Of a stretch of 64,000 nt of DNA, positions 50,301 through 60,296 are shown in pieces. Under the pieces are notes generated by a model that saw only the letters and a program-made list of their open reading frames with translations, had not been told where the DNA came from and ran no database searches. The position numbers and the translations under genes are program-made. How positions within the stretch are numbered: the first letter of the stretch is position 1; each line of letters starts with the position of its first letter. The stretch is from Ciona savignyi (taxonomy: Eukaryota; Chordata; Ascidiacea; Phlebobranchia; Cionidae), in the NCBI GenBank assembly GCA_000149265.1, contig CH001991.1:529606-593605 (forward strand). Direction: 5' to 3'.

Positions 50301-52598
50301 TTGTAATAATTAAAAATCTTAAATTAATTATTACAAAAATCTAGTTTAAGTAAGACCTTACTATGTCGGGCGCCTTCTATCACACTGTACAGTTAGTTAC
50401 GTACTTGCAAATCTTCGGGTCTTGTGCTTTTTAAAAGTTTATCAAGTTGTTTCCTTTTCTCTTCATCATTGAACAATGTATCTCTGTCCTGTGTTGGTGG
50501 CGGTGTATTGGTCACCATGGACTGATCATACTTTGGATCAGTCTTCACTATGCCTGGGGATATAGAATGAACCATCTCAATAGCCTATAGCCTCAATGTG
50601 CTTTGGAAATCAGTTTTTCACATATGAGCTTAGAATATAAATGTAAGAAAGATATCAGGGGAGTTTTGGTATTTTGGGGTATAGAAAAAAACAATTAAAA
50701 TTGGTATAACGCAAGAAAAAGTGTACTAATGCATGCATGCAATAAGGTGTTTTGGTGTTAGAAATGGTAGTGACCATTATACTACTTTTATTAAGGGTTG
50801 GGAATAATGTCGGTTTTGTACCAATTGCTACTTGATTTATTAAAAATCAACAGGTTATGTTTGAACAAGCAATTTGCAAGTTTTAAACATAGCTGTAAAA
50901 GGGACATGCTGGATTAACCAGTAAATAATGCAATGTGCAATCAAACCTTATGGGACTAATTATTGCAATATGAACTGACCGTATGGGGGTGAAATTAAAC
51001 ATAGCTATAGCAATACAAAAAATCCTGACATTTATTACAGAGAAATAATTTAAAACTCACCTTGCTTTTTAAGCATCTGGTATGCATCTCTTATTTTGAC
51101 TTGGTCCGAAAGTGCAATACTCCATGTGAACAGCATTGTCAGTACCCGGGTCTGGACCTTTTCACTGGTTTTATCACCCAAATACTGCAAAGAAAAGGGA
51201 TATTTTTTAAAAAGTATCTAAATATGTAGTAATAATATGAAAATATTTATACCGATTATTGTGTAATCTTTAAAACAACCATCCATGTCATATTTAGCAG
51301 TATGATTTATAAATATATATATATTTTGTTTTTAAAATATTTATTTAATAAAAAAATGGTATATGTATGCTTCGAGAAAATATATATACTGTTAATCTTT
51401 AGCACACTGGTATTCCTTACCTTTGGGGAGACAACCTTTATCATCTCATTTAGAAACCGATATTTTCCCAATTCCTTTCGAAACGCTTCACCACAATTCT
51501 TAACGCAAGCTTCTAGCACTGTGAGTGCCCGAAGAGCTTCCATTTCTTGTGGAGATTGCATTTTATGTGCAATAAGTCTGGTAGCATTTTGAGCTCTATA
51601 GAGGATATTCGACAAACAGTTACCTTTTAGTATGGATGTGGATAACAATGCTCATTAAGTTTAAATGACTTGGTGTGTTGGGTGTTTAACTTCAAACATG
51701 GTTTGTCGAATGTTAACATTACTATTGGATAAAAATAAAAGGCACAAGGTAAAAGCCAAGTCTTTAAAAAGTAATGTACCGTAAAGAAAAAAGGATGTTA
51801 GTAGACATACCACACAATTATGTAAAAATGGGCATAGGAAAGTTAATGTTATTCCAAAGATGGGAAAGCGACAGTTGTTTCAATTATTCTTTAAAATATA
51901 TTTTCGCATTCAGGTCCTAAACCAAATTAGGTGTGCTGTGTGCAATAACAATAATGCTCTTTTTGTTAACCCATATAAATCCCTTGTAACTAGCTCTAAT
52001 ATACATTTGTCTATCAGTGCCTTATTTCAATCTCGCTATCATAATAGTCAGTTGGTTAATCAACCCAGACAGTGCCAATTAAAAATAGTGCCCCATAAAG
52101 TATTAAATACTATTTAAAGCATTCTTACCCCTCAAGTTCAAAATTGACTTTGTCACAGAATGCCATTATAAACTCCCAATCATCCTGTCTATTAAGTGTG
52201 CTTGTGGCTTTATCTAAATGGAAATGACGATGATTCTGATTTTTTTAATATTGGCATACATATTCAGAAATTTTTGCATTCAGTATGTAGGTTTTATTTT
52301 CTTATAAAATGTATAAATCTCACCTACCAACCATGAAGTATGATATACCAGCTACCAGATATTTTAAAGAATACTTGTTAAATACACTAGATGCAAAATT
52401 TTCACATTGTTGAACGTGTACAAGAAATCAATTAATGAAATCGTATGCAAATTGATGTACCATTTGCCACCTTTTACGCAGAATATATCTTCTTTTTATA
52501 GTGTACACTGTAAAATGGGCCTACAGATCGAAATTCCTTATATAACTCGACTTACTGAGCAATGTCTCCAATGTTTCATCAGGGTCATCTGCTGCCAT
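44337..52598 (-). CDS. GGA: GGA, gamma-ear-containing ARF-binding clathrin adaptor
   Basis: Complete 14-exon model: 52556-52598, 52129-52213, 51421-51595, 51061-51184, 50405-50553, 49736-49909, 49092-49317, 48079-48216, 47362-47549, 46878-46954, 46237-46547, 45703-45875, 45172-45282 and 44337-44450. The sum is 2088 nt (695 residues) with all phases consistent. The VHS domain (about 1-145: TLNRQDDWEFIMAFCDKV, RLIAHKMQSPQEMEALRAL, KYRFLNEMIKVVSPK) reads acidic-dileucine signals. A GAT domain (about 190-310: LLKSTRPEDLQAANRMIKNV, KMRPTLFRLASDTDDD) binds ARF-GTP and ubiquitin. The hinge carries a clathrin box SSLLDL (331-334) and an acidic DDLL stretch. The gamma-ear (564-695) includes VPAFNPIVSSPPITQVMII and ends FPPAEQWGQL, like human ETWGSL. 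It sorts mannose-6-phosphate receptor-type cargo from the TGN to endosomes. Mammals have three GGAs; only one is seen here. Confidence 0.95.
48796..48928. repeat. 19-bp minisatellite, seven units, in GGA intron 7
   Basis: Seven head-to-tail units of ACCTGGCATATKACACATT (19 bp; K is G or T, C in one unit). Units 1-5 are nearly identical apart from the G/T position; unit 7 has diverged (ACCAGGTATATT...). It lies between GGA exons 7 and 8. No coding role is likely, although 19-mers keep a frame open by chance. Confidence 0.9.
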
Positions 52599-53332
52599 TT
52601 CAACCACACAAGATTTGGTATTTATTGCAACAAGTCTAGTGCACTACAAGATGACACACAACCGCAACCATTTAATTAAATTAGAAATAAAATTAAGGCT
52701 TGATAGAATCTTTCTTTTTATAATAAATAGCGTTTTTGTAGTGGAAACTTGACGGTGCATTGCTAGCCAAAATATACAAATAAGGAAATAATTTGTAATG
52801 GTGACTGATCATCTCAGGAAAAAATTTATTTTGATGTTTTTCATTCTATATTACAGAGCACACAAGTTCAAACACCCAATATCCAGCAGAAGCACGTTTT
52901 ACTAGAAGGCTGAGCTCACAGAGTAGAAATCAACAAGTAATCGCAGATACATGTAGCTTTAAATAGAGCTTTTTGTATTAAATTTGGCAATTGAAATCAA
53001 AGAAAAAATTGTAAAAGGCAGGACATTGCACTTGCCCCTCCAAAAAGTTAACAAAATAGAAATTTATGTTGTACCAATTAGACTTAAATTAAAAAGAAAT
53101 AATTTGCTTCAACTCTTACGATATTTGCTTCACACTATACTATGACAGGGCATAACCACCTTAAAAATTATTTATTTGGTATAATGTATTGCTTCGATTT
53201 ATAGTAAAACTTGTGCTGCATTCAAAACGTAAGTAAAAAACGATCAATCGATACCACTAGTCTTTCAACCAACTGTAGAAATTTGTAAAGTAATCTAATT
53301 GAAACAGCGATGCAGTTTGCACTTCCACAAGA
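52599..53332. other. Intergenic between SSR1 and GGA
   Basis: 734 bp separates the SSR1 stop and the GGA start on the same strand. It holds the SSR1 3' UTR and the GGA promoter or 5' UTR. It is AT-rich and no feature was recognised. Confidence 0.5.
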
Positions 53333-54250
53333 TTACTCTGCGGTGGAGGATTTCTTTGCTGCGCGCTTTCTTGGCGACCTTCCTGGACTCGGGGAACCTT
53401 TGTTCATTGCTTTTAAAGTTTCTTCTGGGATCCATTTGTAATCAACAGGGCCGTTGGTGCCTGTTTCCACGGCATTTCCATTTGGTGTGGGTGCAGCTGG
53501 AGCAGCAGATCCACCTCTCTTTTTTGTTTTTCGGACTTTGGAATTAAGGGTGTGGTACATGCCAAAGAGTGCTAGGAATCCAAGAGCCATGAGCATGATG
53601 TACATGAAAAAGGTTTCAGCATCAACTCCCTCCTCGTTCTCAAGAACCTGGATAGTTTGATTGTAGACTGTATCTTTGTACAGGTTTTCCTCTGTATCTT
53701 TGTAGTGTACGTTAACAAGAAGACCAAAGGACCTGCCACCAGCCAGCTCACCAGGCAGGAAGTCATATTTAAATGATCCTTCCTTTCCAGCGTCAATCAT
53801 CTTGTTTGGGGCATTGGTAGAGAAATTCTGGATCACGTAAGAGAAATCTTGAGGATACCTGAATGAACCATCGATGCTGGTAATGATGAAGTTGTTGGAA
53901 CCTGCATTTGAGAAGTGGATGAGTGCACTGGACATTTTTCCAGCAATGATGACAGGTTCGGCTCCCGAGTTAAAGACGATGGCAGTTTCCGCTTCACTAT
54001 GGGCTGTGATCGGCTCTGGCTCCTCTTCCGCATCTTCTTCCGTTGGAGCAATATTCGGCTCTTCAGCCTCCCCCTCCTCTTCTACGGTGCTCTCATCATC
54101 TTCTTCATCTGCCACCTCGCCATCCTCTTCATTCAAAGTCTCATCCTCAGTGGCATCTTCCGCTGCCGCCAGCCCCTGCTTTTCAATGAGCATGACAGTG
54201 GGAAACACAAGTAAAAACAACAAGAACATTTTTGATAGATTCCGGAACAT
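53333..54250 (-). CDS. SSR1: SSR1, translocon-associated protein subunit alpha (TRAP-alpha)
   Basis: A single 306-codon exon from ATG 54250, 305 residues. Signal peptide about 1-30 (FLLFLLVFPTVMLI), then a strongly acidic lumenal stretch (31-80), which is the calcium-binding-like region of TRAP-alpha. The beta-rich lumenal domain includes SFRYPQDFSYVIQNFST and GGRSFGLLVNVHYKD, with N-glycosylation sequons at 142 (NFS) and 197 (NQT). A membrane span lies at 213-234 (FFMYIMLMALGFLALFGMYH). The cytosolic tail contains WIPEETLKAMNKGSP and the basic SPRKRAAKKS end, as in vertebrates. It works beside the Sec61 channel with SSR2-4 in co-translational translocation. Human SSR1 is 286 residues and its gene is split into several exons; this copy has no intron in its coding region. 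Confidence 0.96.
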   Translation of the reverse strand: MFRNLSKMFLLFLLVFPTVMLIEKQGLAAAEDATEDETLNEEDGEVADEEDDESTVEEEGEAEEPNIAPTEEDAEEEPEPITAHSEAETAIVFNSGAEPVIIAGKMSSALIHFSNAGSNNFIITSIDGSFRYPQDFSYVIQNFSTNAPNKMIDAGKEGSFKYDFLPGELAGGRSFGLLVNVHYKDTEENLYKDTVYNQTIQVLENEEGVDAETFFMYIMLMALGFLALFGMYHTLNSKVRKTKKRGGSAAPAAPTPNGNAVETGTNGPVDYKWIPEETLKAMNKGSPSPGRSPRKRAAKKSSTAE

Positions 54251-56813
54251 GATTACCTTACTTATATAAATATTGAAACTATGTAATTTATTCTATAAAT
54301 CTGTATATAAAAATTAACCAACATTGTTAAAATTAAATAAAAAATAATGCCATTAAAATGTTTAAATATAAGTTTTTATAAACAGGCAAGATAGGCATAA
54401 ATTTCAGTTGAGTATCTTGAACATATTTGAAAAGGGCAAGCACCTCACCAGCCACCAATCCAATTATATAAACCAACACCAATGGTACATGTAGCTACTC
54501 AATATCAAACAATGATGTATTTAGGTTAACATTTGGAAAAAGAATAAATACACTGGTATCTATGAACTCGTAAGAGAAAAGAATATTCAATTATATAAAC
54601 TTGTTCTTTGAGTCGAAGCTGCAACAGATCTAACCTGTCTAATTTTATTATAGTATTTTGGATATGGAACAACATTATAAACACTTACGCTAAATGCTAT
54701 ATTTTTATAATACAAACAAAATATGAAAGAACTAGACATAACGGTAAACCGCTTGACAAATTGAAAACAAAAAAACACGTATAACACCTGCAAGTTTTAA
54801 ACTCTAATAATCTACTACAGCGTAACTTTTCTCTCACAATGCAGCCACGTAAATAAGTGGTGCCAAGCAATATGGATTAAATATTTTTTACGATTAAAAA
54901 TCAGAATGTATATCAAATTAAAGCATTTTACTGAAAAAAAAATTTTTACTTTAAAATTTTAATTCTAAAATATTTATCTGAATATGCGTCTTATAGAGTT
55001 AGGATTAAAAAACAACTTAACGTAAAGGTATATTTAAAGATGGGTAAACACTGAACAAGGCTTTCGTCATGCACGAGTAAACTTTGTTTTTTGCTTAAAA
55101 AATGATAAACGTGTTTTCTTGGTAATGTTGGGTTGGATATAGTCCTATTGCTTTTTGCAGCCTGATCTTGACGTAAATAGAAAATTAATATTCAAAAATA
55201 CTTGATCAGCCAAATGATTGAAATGTTAAATTAAAACTTCCATGAGGCATCCCCCGTTATTACAGGCGAAAAAATAATTATAAAATGTTATCTCTAAATT
55301 CCAGCACTGCTGAATTACTGCCATTTCAGGACTATGCACACTTTCGCCTACAGTGACGTTTGACTTTACAACTATAAATTTATATCTTATCTCCGCCCCG
55401 ATGGTCTAACGGTTAAGTGCGTCGCCTTTCAATCGAAAGGTTGCAGGTGCGAAACTGGTCGTTAGGACGTTAGCTAGTAGGTTGTGTCCTTGGGCAAGGC
55501 ACTTTACGGACATTGCCTTAACCCAGCGGATTAATGGGTTCTACCAAATTGAAGGAACGTGTCTATCATATACAACACACTGCAATAGTTCCGGTAACCC
55601 GACGATGGGCGCGAGGTGATCTGACGATTGCCCGTGTGTTAACCCCCTTGGTTTTCCCATTCACGGGGATAAAGATGAATATCCTATCCTATCCTACTGG
55701 TTGATCACGATAAATTTACAGTGTGTTAGGGTCGTATACGGAAAATACTCTTGATTATCCCCGAAAATAAGAAGAGGTAGTAGGGGTTTTAACGCAATCG
55801 GGTTACAATGACTTTTGCGTCGTAATAAATACGGTGGAGACTGTGTAAGAGTTTGTGTTCTACGGATTAAATCACCAGTTCTGGCAGCGTTTTCACAGCT
55901 GACGTCTGCATAGAAATAATATAAATATGCGGCCGCTATTTTCTCCATCCTATGACGTAAGAAAAGGACGCCATCTCAAGCCCTGTGGTGGATACGAAAG
56001 AGTTTTTAAGTATTTTACATTTTAAATGCCAAGTGGCACGTAACTACTGTGTTAAAATTTGCTTTGTTTTTTTATAGCAGTATATTAAAAAAAGAAATTT
56101 TTCATTAAATTAGAGTCTTTACTGTTTAAACATACCGTATAAGCTCTATAAAATATTATAAATGATTTAGATGTGAAGACCTGTTAAATACCTTGGTAAC
56201 TTTTGTAATTTAAATGAAAAATAGAAGCTTGGCATTAATCAGTATCCCTTTGAATGTTGTAGGTGTTAAATTACCTTAGAAGTTTCTTCAATGACTAGCC
56301 TAATATATACTTTAAAATATAAAAATACAAATTTAAACGGATATTACTTCTACATTCATGAAGCTACTTTACATGGCCATACTAAAGTGCTGAAAGCGGC
56401 AGCAGGCTATTATTTTGTCATTTTCTATGCATTAGTGTATATATGGGTTATCATTGTGTAAAATTTTGATATCAGTATAATTTTAAAAATAAAGGGAGCA
56501 AAACCTCTCACCAAGAGTATAATTAAAAACATATAGGCCTAACCTGGTTTAAGCAGTAATATCAACCACACAATCAATTATATTATTAACTCCAGCCTGA
56601 ATGCTTTAAACCCAAATGTTCTAACCTACATTTTAGTGTTCTGTTTTTCCCAGCCGTCTATTTAGTCCACCTTTTCCATTTACATAATTATACAGCCCCA
56701 TAGTTTTAAAACAAGCGTTTTTATTCTTCCAGGGCAGTTGACTTGTTATCAAAGTGTAATTTTTGTTGTTTGCTGCTCTTGGTTAACTGGTGTGGAGTGG
56801 AAAAATTGAAGAA
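54251..56813. promoter_or_regulatory. Divergent upstream region of SSR1 (-) and SMURF-like gene (+)
   Basis: 2.56 kb between divergent start codons. It contains the SINE at 55394 and a palindromic CRE-like TGACGTAA at about 55952. An 84-codon open frame on the minus strand (55694-55948) begins MEKIAAAYLYYF but matches no family and overlaps the SINE edge, so it is not called. The rest is AT-rich and featureless. Confidence 0.45.
55394..55697 (+). mobile_element. Full-length tRNA-derived SINE with TATCC tail
   Basis: The head (about 55394-55462) is tRNA-like, with box A TGGTCTAACGGTTAAGTGC and box B GGTTGCAGGTGCGAAACT. The body follows with TTGGGCAAGGCACTTTACGG, GCGGATTAATGGGTTCTACC and ACGATTGCCCGTGTGTTAAC. 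It ends in three TATCC units (about 55679-55695). About 300 bp in all. Related pieces lie at 34262, 39670, 21005, 25005 and 24100. It may belong to a known Ciona SINE family such as Cics-1; I could not compare. Confidence 0.88.
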
Positions 56814-56868
56814 ATGTCCTCTTCATCTTCTGCTCGGAGAAGTGGGACCATGAAGCTTAGACTTACAG
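56814..56868 (+). CDS. SMURF: First coding exon of a SMURF1/2-type HECT E3 ligase
   Basis: ATG 56814 opens an 18-codon exon ending ACAG|GTTAGT at 56868, phase 1. It reads MSSSSSARRSGTMKLRLT. Human SMURF2 starts MSNPGGRRNGPVKLRLT and SMURF1 has the same pattern; these residues are the start of the N-terminal C2 domain. The next codon begins with G, which fits the following Val. SMURF1/2 are C2-WW-HECT ubiquitin ligases that down-regulate BMP/TGF-beta receptors, Smads and RhoA. The next exon (the VLCAKNL...DPFAK block) was not found up to position 64000, so intron 1 is at least 7.1 kb. Long first introns are usual in SMURF genes. Only 18 residues support the call, so a different protein with a similar start remains possible. 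Confidence 0.6.
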
Positions 56869-58494
56869 GTTAGTTATGTTTCCTAATTGGTTGGCTGTAA
56901 ACTAAATGGTATATTGTTGCTGCCCTGGTCAGTAAACCATTGTAGAATATTTCGATTAATTAAAACTGAGTTAAACATTTCAAATTAAGGTAATTTTGTA
57001 CACAGTGTTATTGATTTTCCTTTTCACGTGGCTAGTTATGTTTATAGCATTTATTAACAATGTGAAGGAAAAGAACAATTTATCATTCAACTAATTTAAT
57101 ACACAAATAAATTTAATTTAATGCAACCACTTCGATTATCTTTTCCCAGCATAATAGTTCGTGTCTTCAGAGCAAACATCCGACCACACGTATTAAACAC
57201 TACCTTTCCACGTTTATTTGTACATAAAGATAACTCAACATTCTATTAGTTTAAAACTTAGTAATGTTGCAGAGAAATAAAAATGCAGATATGCCAAATG
57301 TATATAGGGGGAATTTATTTATTAAACATCTGAAATATCGATTAAAAGCGCCAAAAACATTTAGATGACACCAAGTCTGTCCTTTGCTTTTCATAAGTGC
57401 AAAGTGTATTTAATTTAGCAAAATTCCTGTTCTTATAATAAATATATATTATATATACTCTTACAGCAACATATAATCCGCATTGTCACTGTTATTTTTA
57501 TGAAACTGTTATGAATTGTGTCAATTTGAGTATCGGAGCTTGTATTGTTTAACAGAGTATTTTTTTATTTATTGACTTGGTTGCTTAGCACTATATATTT
57601 ACTACCTTGTTTTTATTATATGCATGTAATATAGCGGTACCGGTAATAATCTTTATATTGATTAGCAAAGCAAAAAGATCGCACGCCACATTGAATGTAC
57701 CGGTAATTATAGCATATTACATTAAATTTTAATGTCATAAATATATCCATGACATGCCAATACCAAGTAGTGATGCTTTAACATCAGTTAACTATTATTA
57801 ATATGTGCAATATATTGACTTTTGAAGAATAGCATCATTCTTTAAATGTACGATTACTCTATGGTGTATGAACATGCGTCAGTAACCTTTTGGAAAGCTT
57901 TTGCACACTGTATTCCTAATTGGATTTTATTTTAAATGAATATTGTGCCTTGTTGAGTGTTGACATTCCATATGTTTAAAGAAGATGTAATTTTCCCCAT
58001 GTCAGTGCCGACATAATGAATATTATATAAAATAAACTCTTAATAAAGTTGCAATAGCCTAATTTGTTCTATTTATTGTCCTGTTGAAAGGTTTACTTAC
58101 TTGCATCTTTGTTTTGGATAAGATTTATACAATCCATTTAAATCTGCTAAGATGCAATTTCCCCTTCTTTCAGCAGTATACAACTACTGTTTCCTTAAAT
58201 CTTTTAACAGCTTTATAAAATCATTTTATTTGATCTTCCAGTCCCGATATTTACAGTTTTGTTTTAGAAAATTTAATATTATATGTTAGTCTTTTAGATT
58301 TGGCTTCTTTATTTTTCTTTTTGGTTGGGATGCTCCATTCAAAGGCATAGTTAGAGCTGAGTGCACTTGAAAGGAGTGTGTTTACGTCAGTTAATACAAT
58401 CATCAATCAAGTACATTGTTTTGAGTTGTATTTAAAGTATATTTTGCCTAATTGACCTATTTACCAAGCTATGTTTTACTCTATATCATAATTT

Positions 58495-58566
58495 TCATTT
58501 GCATATACATGAGATATTGAGAAAAAAATTCATTTGCATATACGTGATGAGATATTGAGAAAAAGC
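58495..58566. repeat. Tandem duplication with two octamer motifs
   Basis: Two adjacent units of about 36-39 bp share TCATTTGCATATAC followed by GAGATATTGAGAAAAA. Each contains ATTTGCAT (58497-58504 and 58532-58539), the consensus POU octamer. Confidence 0.75.
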
Positions 58567-58730
58567 ATGAATTATTGATTGCAAAAATATAATAACACCA
58601 ATTTAATCTTTTAAAATTTTTAGCAGTCTTTAATTTGGTTACACCTTAAACACAGACGAGACGCAACGTAATTTATTTTAAGACACCAGGCATGTGAATC
58701 TTTGATGATTAACATTTAATTACCACATAA

Positions 58731-58895
58731 CGTCATGTTTAAATTTGACAATATTCAAAATAACTTTAAATTTACAAACGTTAATACTGTGTAGAACATC
58801 ATGTTCAAGTCTGGCAACTTCAAAAATAACTTCAATTTGCAAACATTTGTACACTGTATAACATCATGTACAACTAGGCATATATCAAAATTCTC
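58731..58895. repeat. About 66-bp imperfect tandem repeat, 2.5 copies
   Basis: Units begin at CGTCATGTTTAA (about 58731), CATCATGTTCAAG (about 58797) and CATCATGTACAAC (about 58862). Each first part is followed by a CAAAATAACTT...TTACAAAC-like block. The third copy is partial. Divergence is roughly 20-25% by eye. Confidence 0.7.
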
Positions 58896-60264
58896 TGTAT
58901 TACAACACAAGGGCCATTGGCCATGTTATCAACTTAAACAAGATATGTTCCATGTGATTGTGCCAAGCTGAATTTAAGCAAAATGTATATTTCCAATTAA
59001 ACTCCAATATTGCATATTTAATTCATTAAATTATAAAGAAATATTTCGGTCACGGAACACTGAAGAAAATTTAATATTCTATTTCGCAAAATAATTCTCT
59101 TTTTTGTGTATTAGTGCTGTATGAAGAAACAAATATGTTAAATTTGAGATATTTTTATTGTTTCATATTGACAACAGTAAATCAGCATAAATTAAACAAC
59201 TATGGACTACGGTTGTGTGGTTAAGTTATCCCATATGGATATTGCTGCACTTAAAATTATATTTGCACTTCCAATGTGGTATTTTGCACCCAATTTTGAA
59301 GTATAACCGGGAGGCTGTCTATCGTTTGATTTACAACTTGTTAATCTGTGGGAACGGAATTTTTCGAACCGTTCACACATTATCCCAGTGTTGCAGGATA
59401 AGTTACACTCTTCATTCATTAAAGTAGCAGGTGAGAGTTCCTCTCATGACAATTCTTTTCTTTTTGTTCAATATAACAACGGTTGGCAGCTGGCGCTCTC
59501 TCAATTTAAAGCGAATGGAAAATCGCCTTTATATCTTCATTTGTCTTGTCATGTAAACGAGATCCACGTTGGAGAGTGAATGGCTCCCATTCTTTTTTTG
59601 TTTCCATCAAAAAGCGGTGTCTTAATCACTCTTATTGATGTGGTCGCCGTTAAAATTCAACTATTTCGACCTTCTCTATTATTGTGACGGTGAACGCTAT
59701 TAAATAGTACAGTATGTGGCAATCGGTTATTAGAGCTTGTTTAAACACGCTATTTTGTCATCTTCAAACGCCGTGCTGACGCGCGCACCTCGCGAACCGT
59801 TGTGTGAATAACATTCCAGCTTGCCGATCTGTGTCAATACAGCAAGCAACCAACCTGGTCGTTTTAGTCAGTCTACTTTTGATAACGCGCTCGGCCTCGG
59901 CTCTATTTCCTATGCGCTGTATTTCCTGTGTCTAGGCCAGCGCCACAGACACACTTGACTGGCGCTGACTCGTCCGAGCCATGGTCCATTGTTTACATAC
60001 TTCCCCGGTGCCCAGCCGCAGTAATCTACCAAAGGAATAAATATAACATTTCACACATCGTCGCCGAAGATTCTTTATGAACTCTTCCCTCACAAACTTC
60101 TCCCAATCCACACAAGAGAAGAGGAATTTTCCGGGTGACACGGCAACTCATACACGGTTACTCATCCATGGCGGTAATGCCACACAAATATGTGGCATCT
60201 ACGTCATTGTTCCCCTCACGTCAAGTTACCTGGTGTTGGGTTAATTTAACAACTGGATCTCTTA

Positions 60265-60296
60265 AACCGGTTATTACCTAAAACCGGTAATAAACA
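60265..60296. promoter_or_regulatory. Paired AAACCGGT sites in an inverted repeat
   Basis: Two AAACCGGT elements lie 16 bp apart, the first being the full AACCGGTT palindrome. The arms GGTTATTACC (60269-60278) and GGTAATAAAC (60286-60295) form a near-perfect inverted repeat. AACCGGTT is the consensus of Grainyhead-type factors. Function is inferred only. Confidence 0.4.

Noticed and set aside
55394..55466. Possible genuine tRNA gene
   Set aside because: Boxes A and B are present, but the acceptor stem does not pair and a SINE body and tail follow directly.
55694..55948. 84-codon frame beginning MEKIAAAYLYYF, minus strand
   Set aside because: Its end overlaps the SINE tail and the protein matches nothing known; kept only as a note under the intergenic entry.
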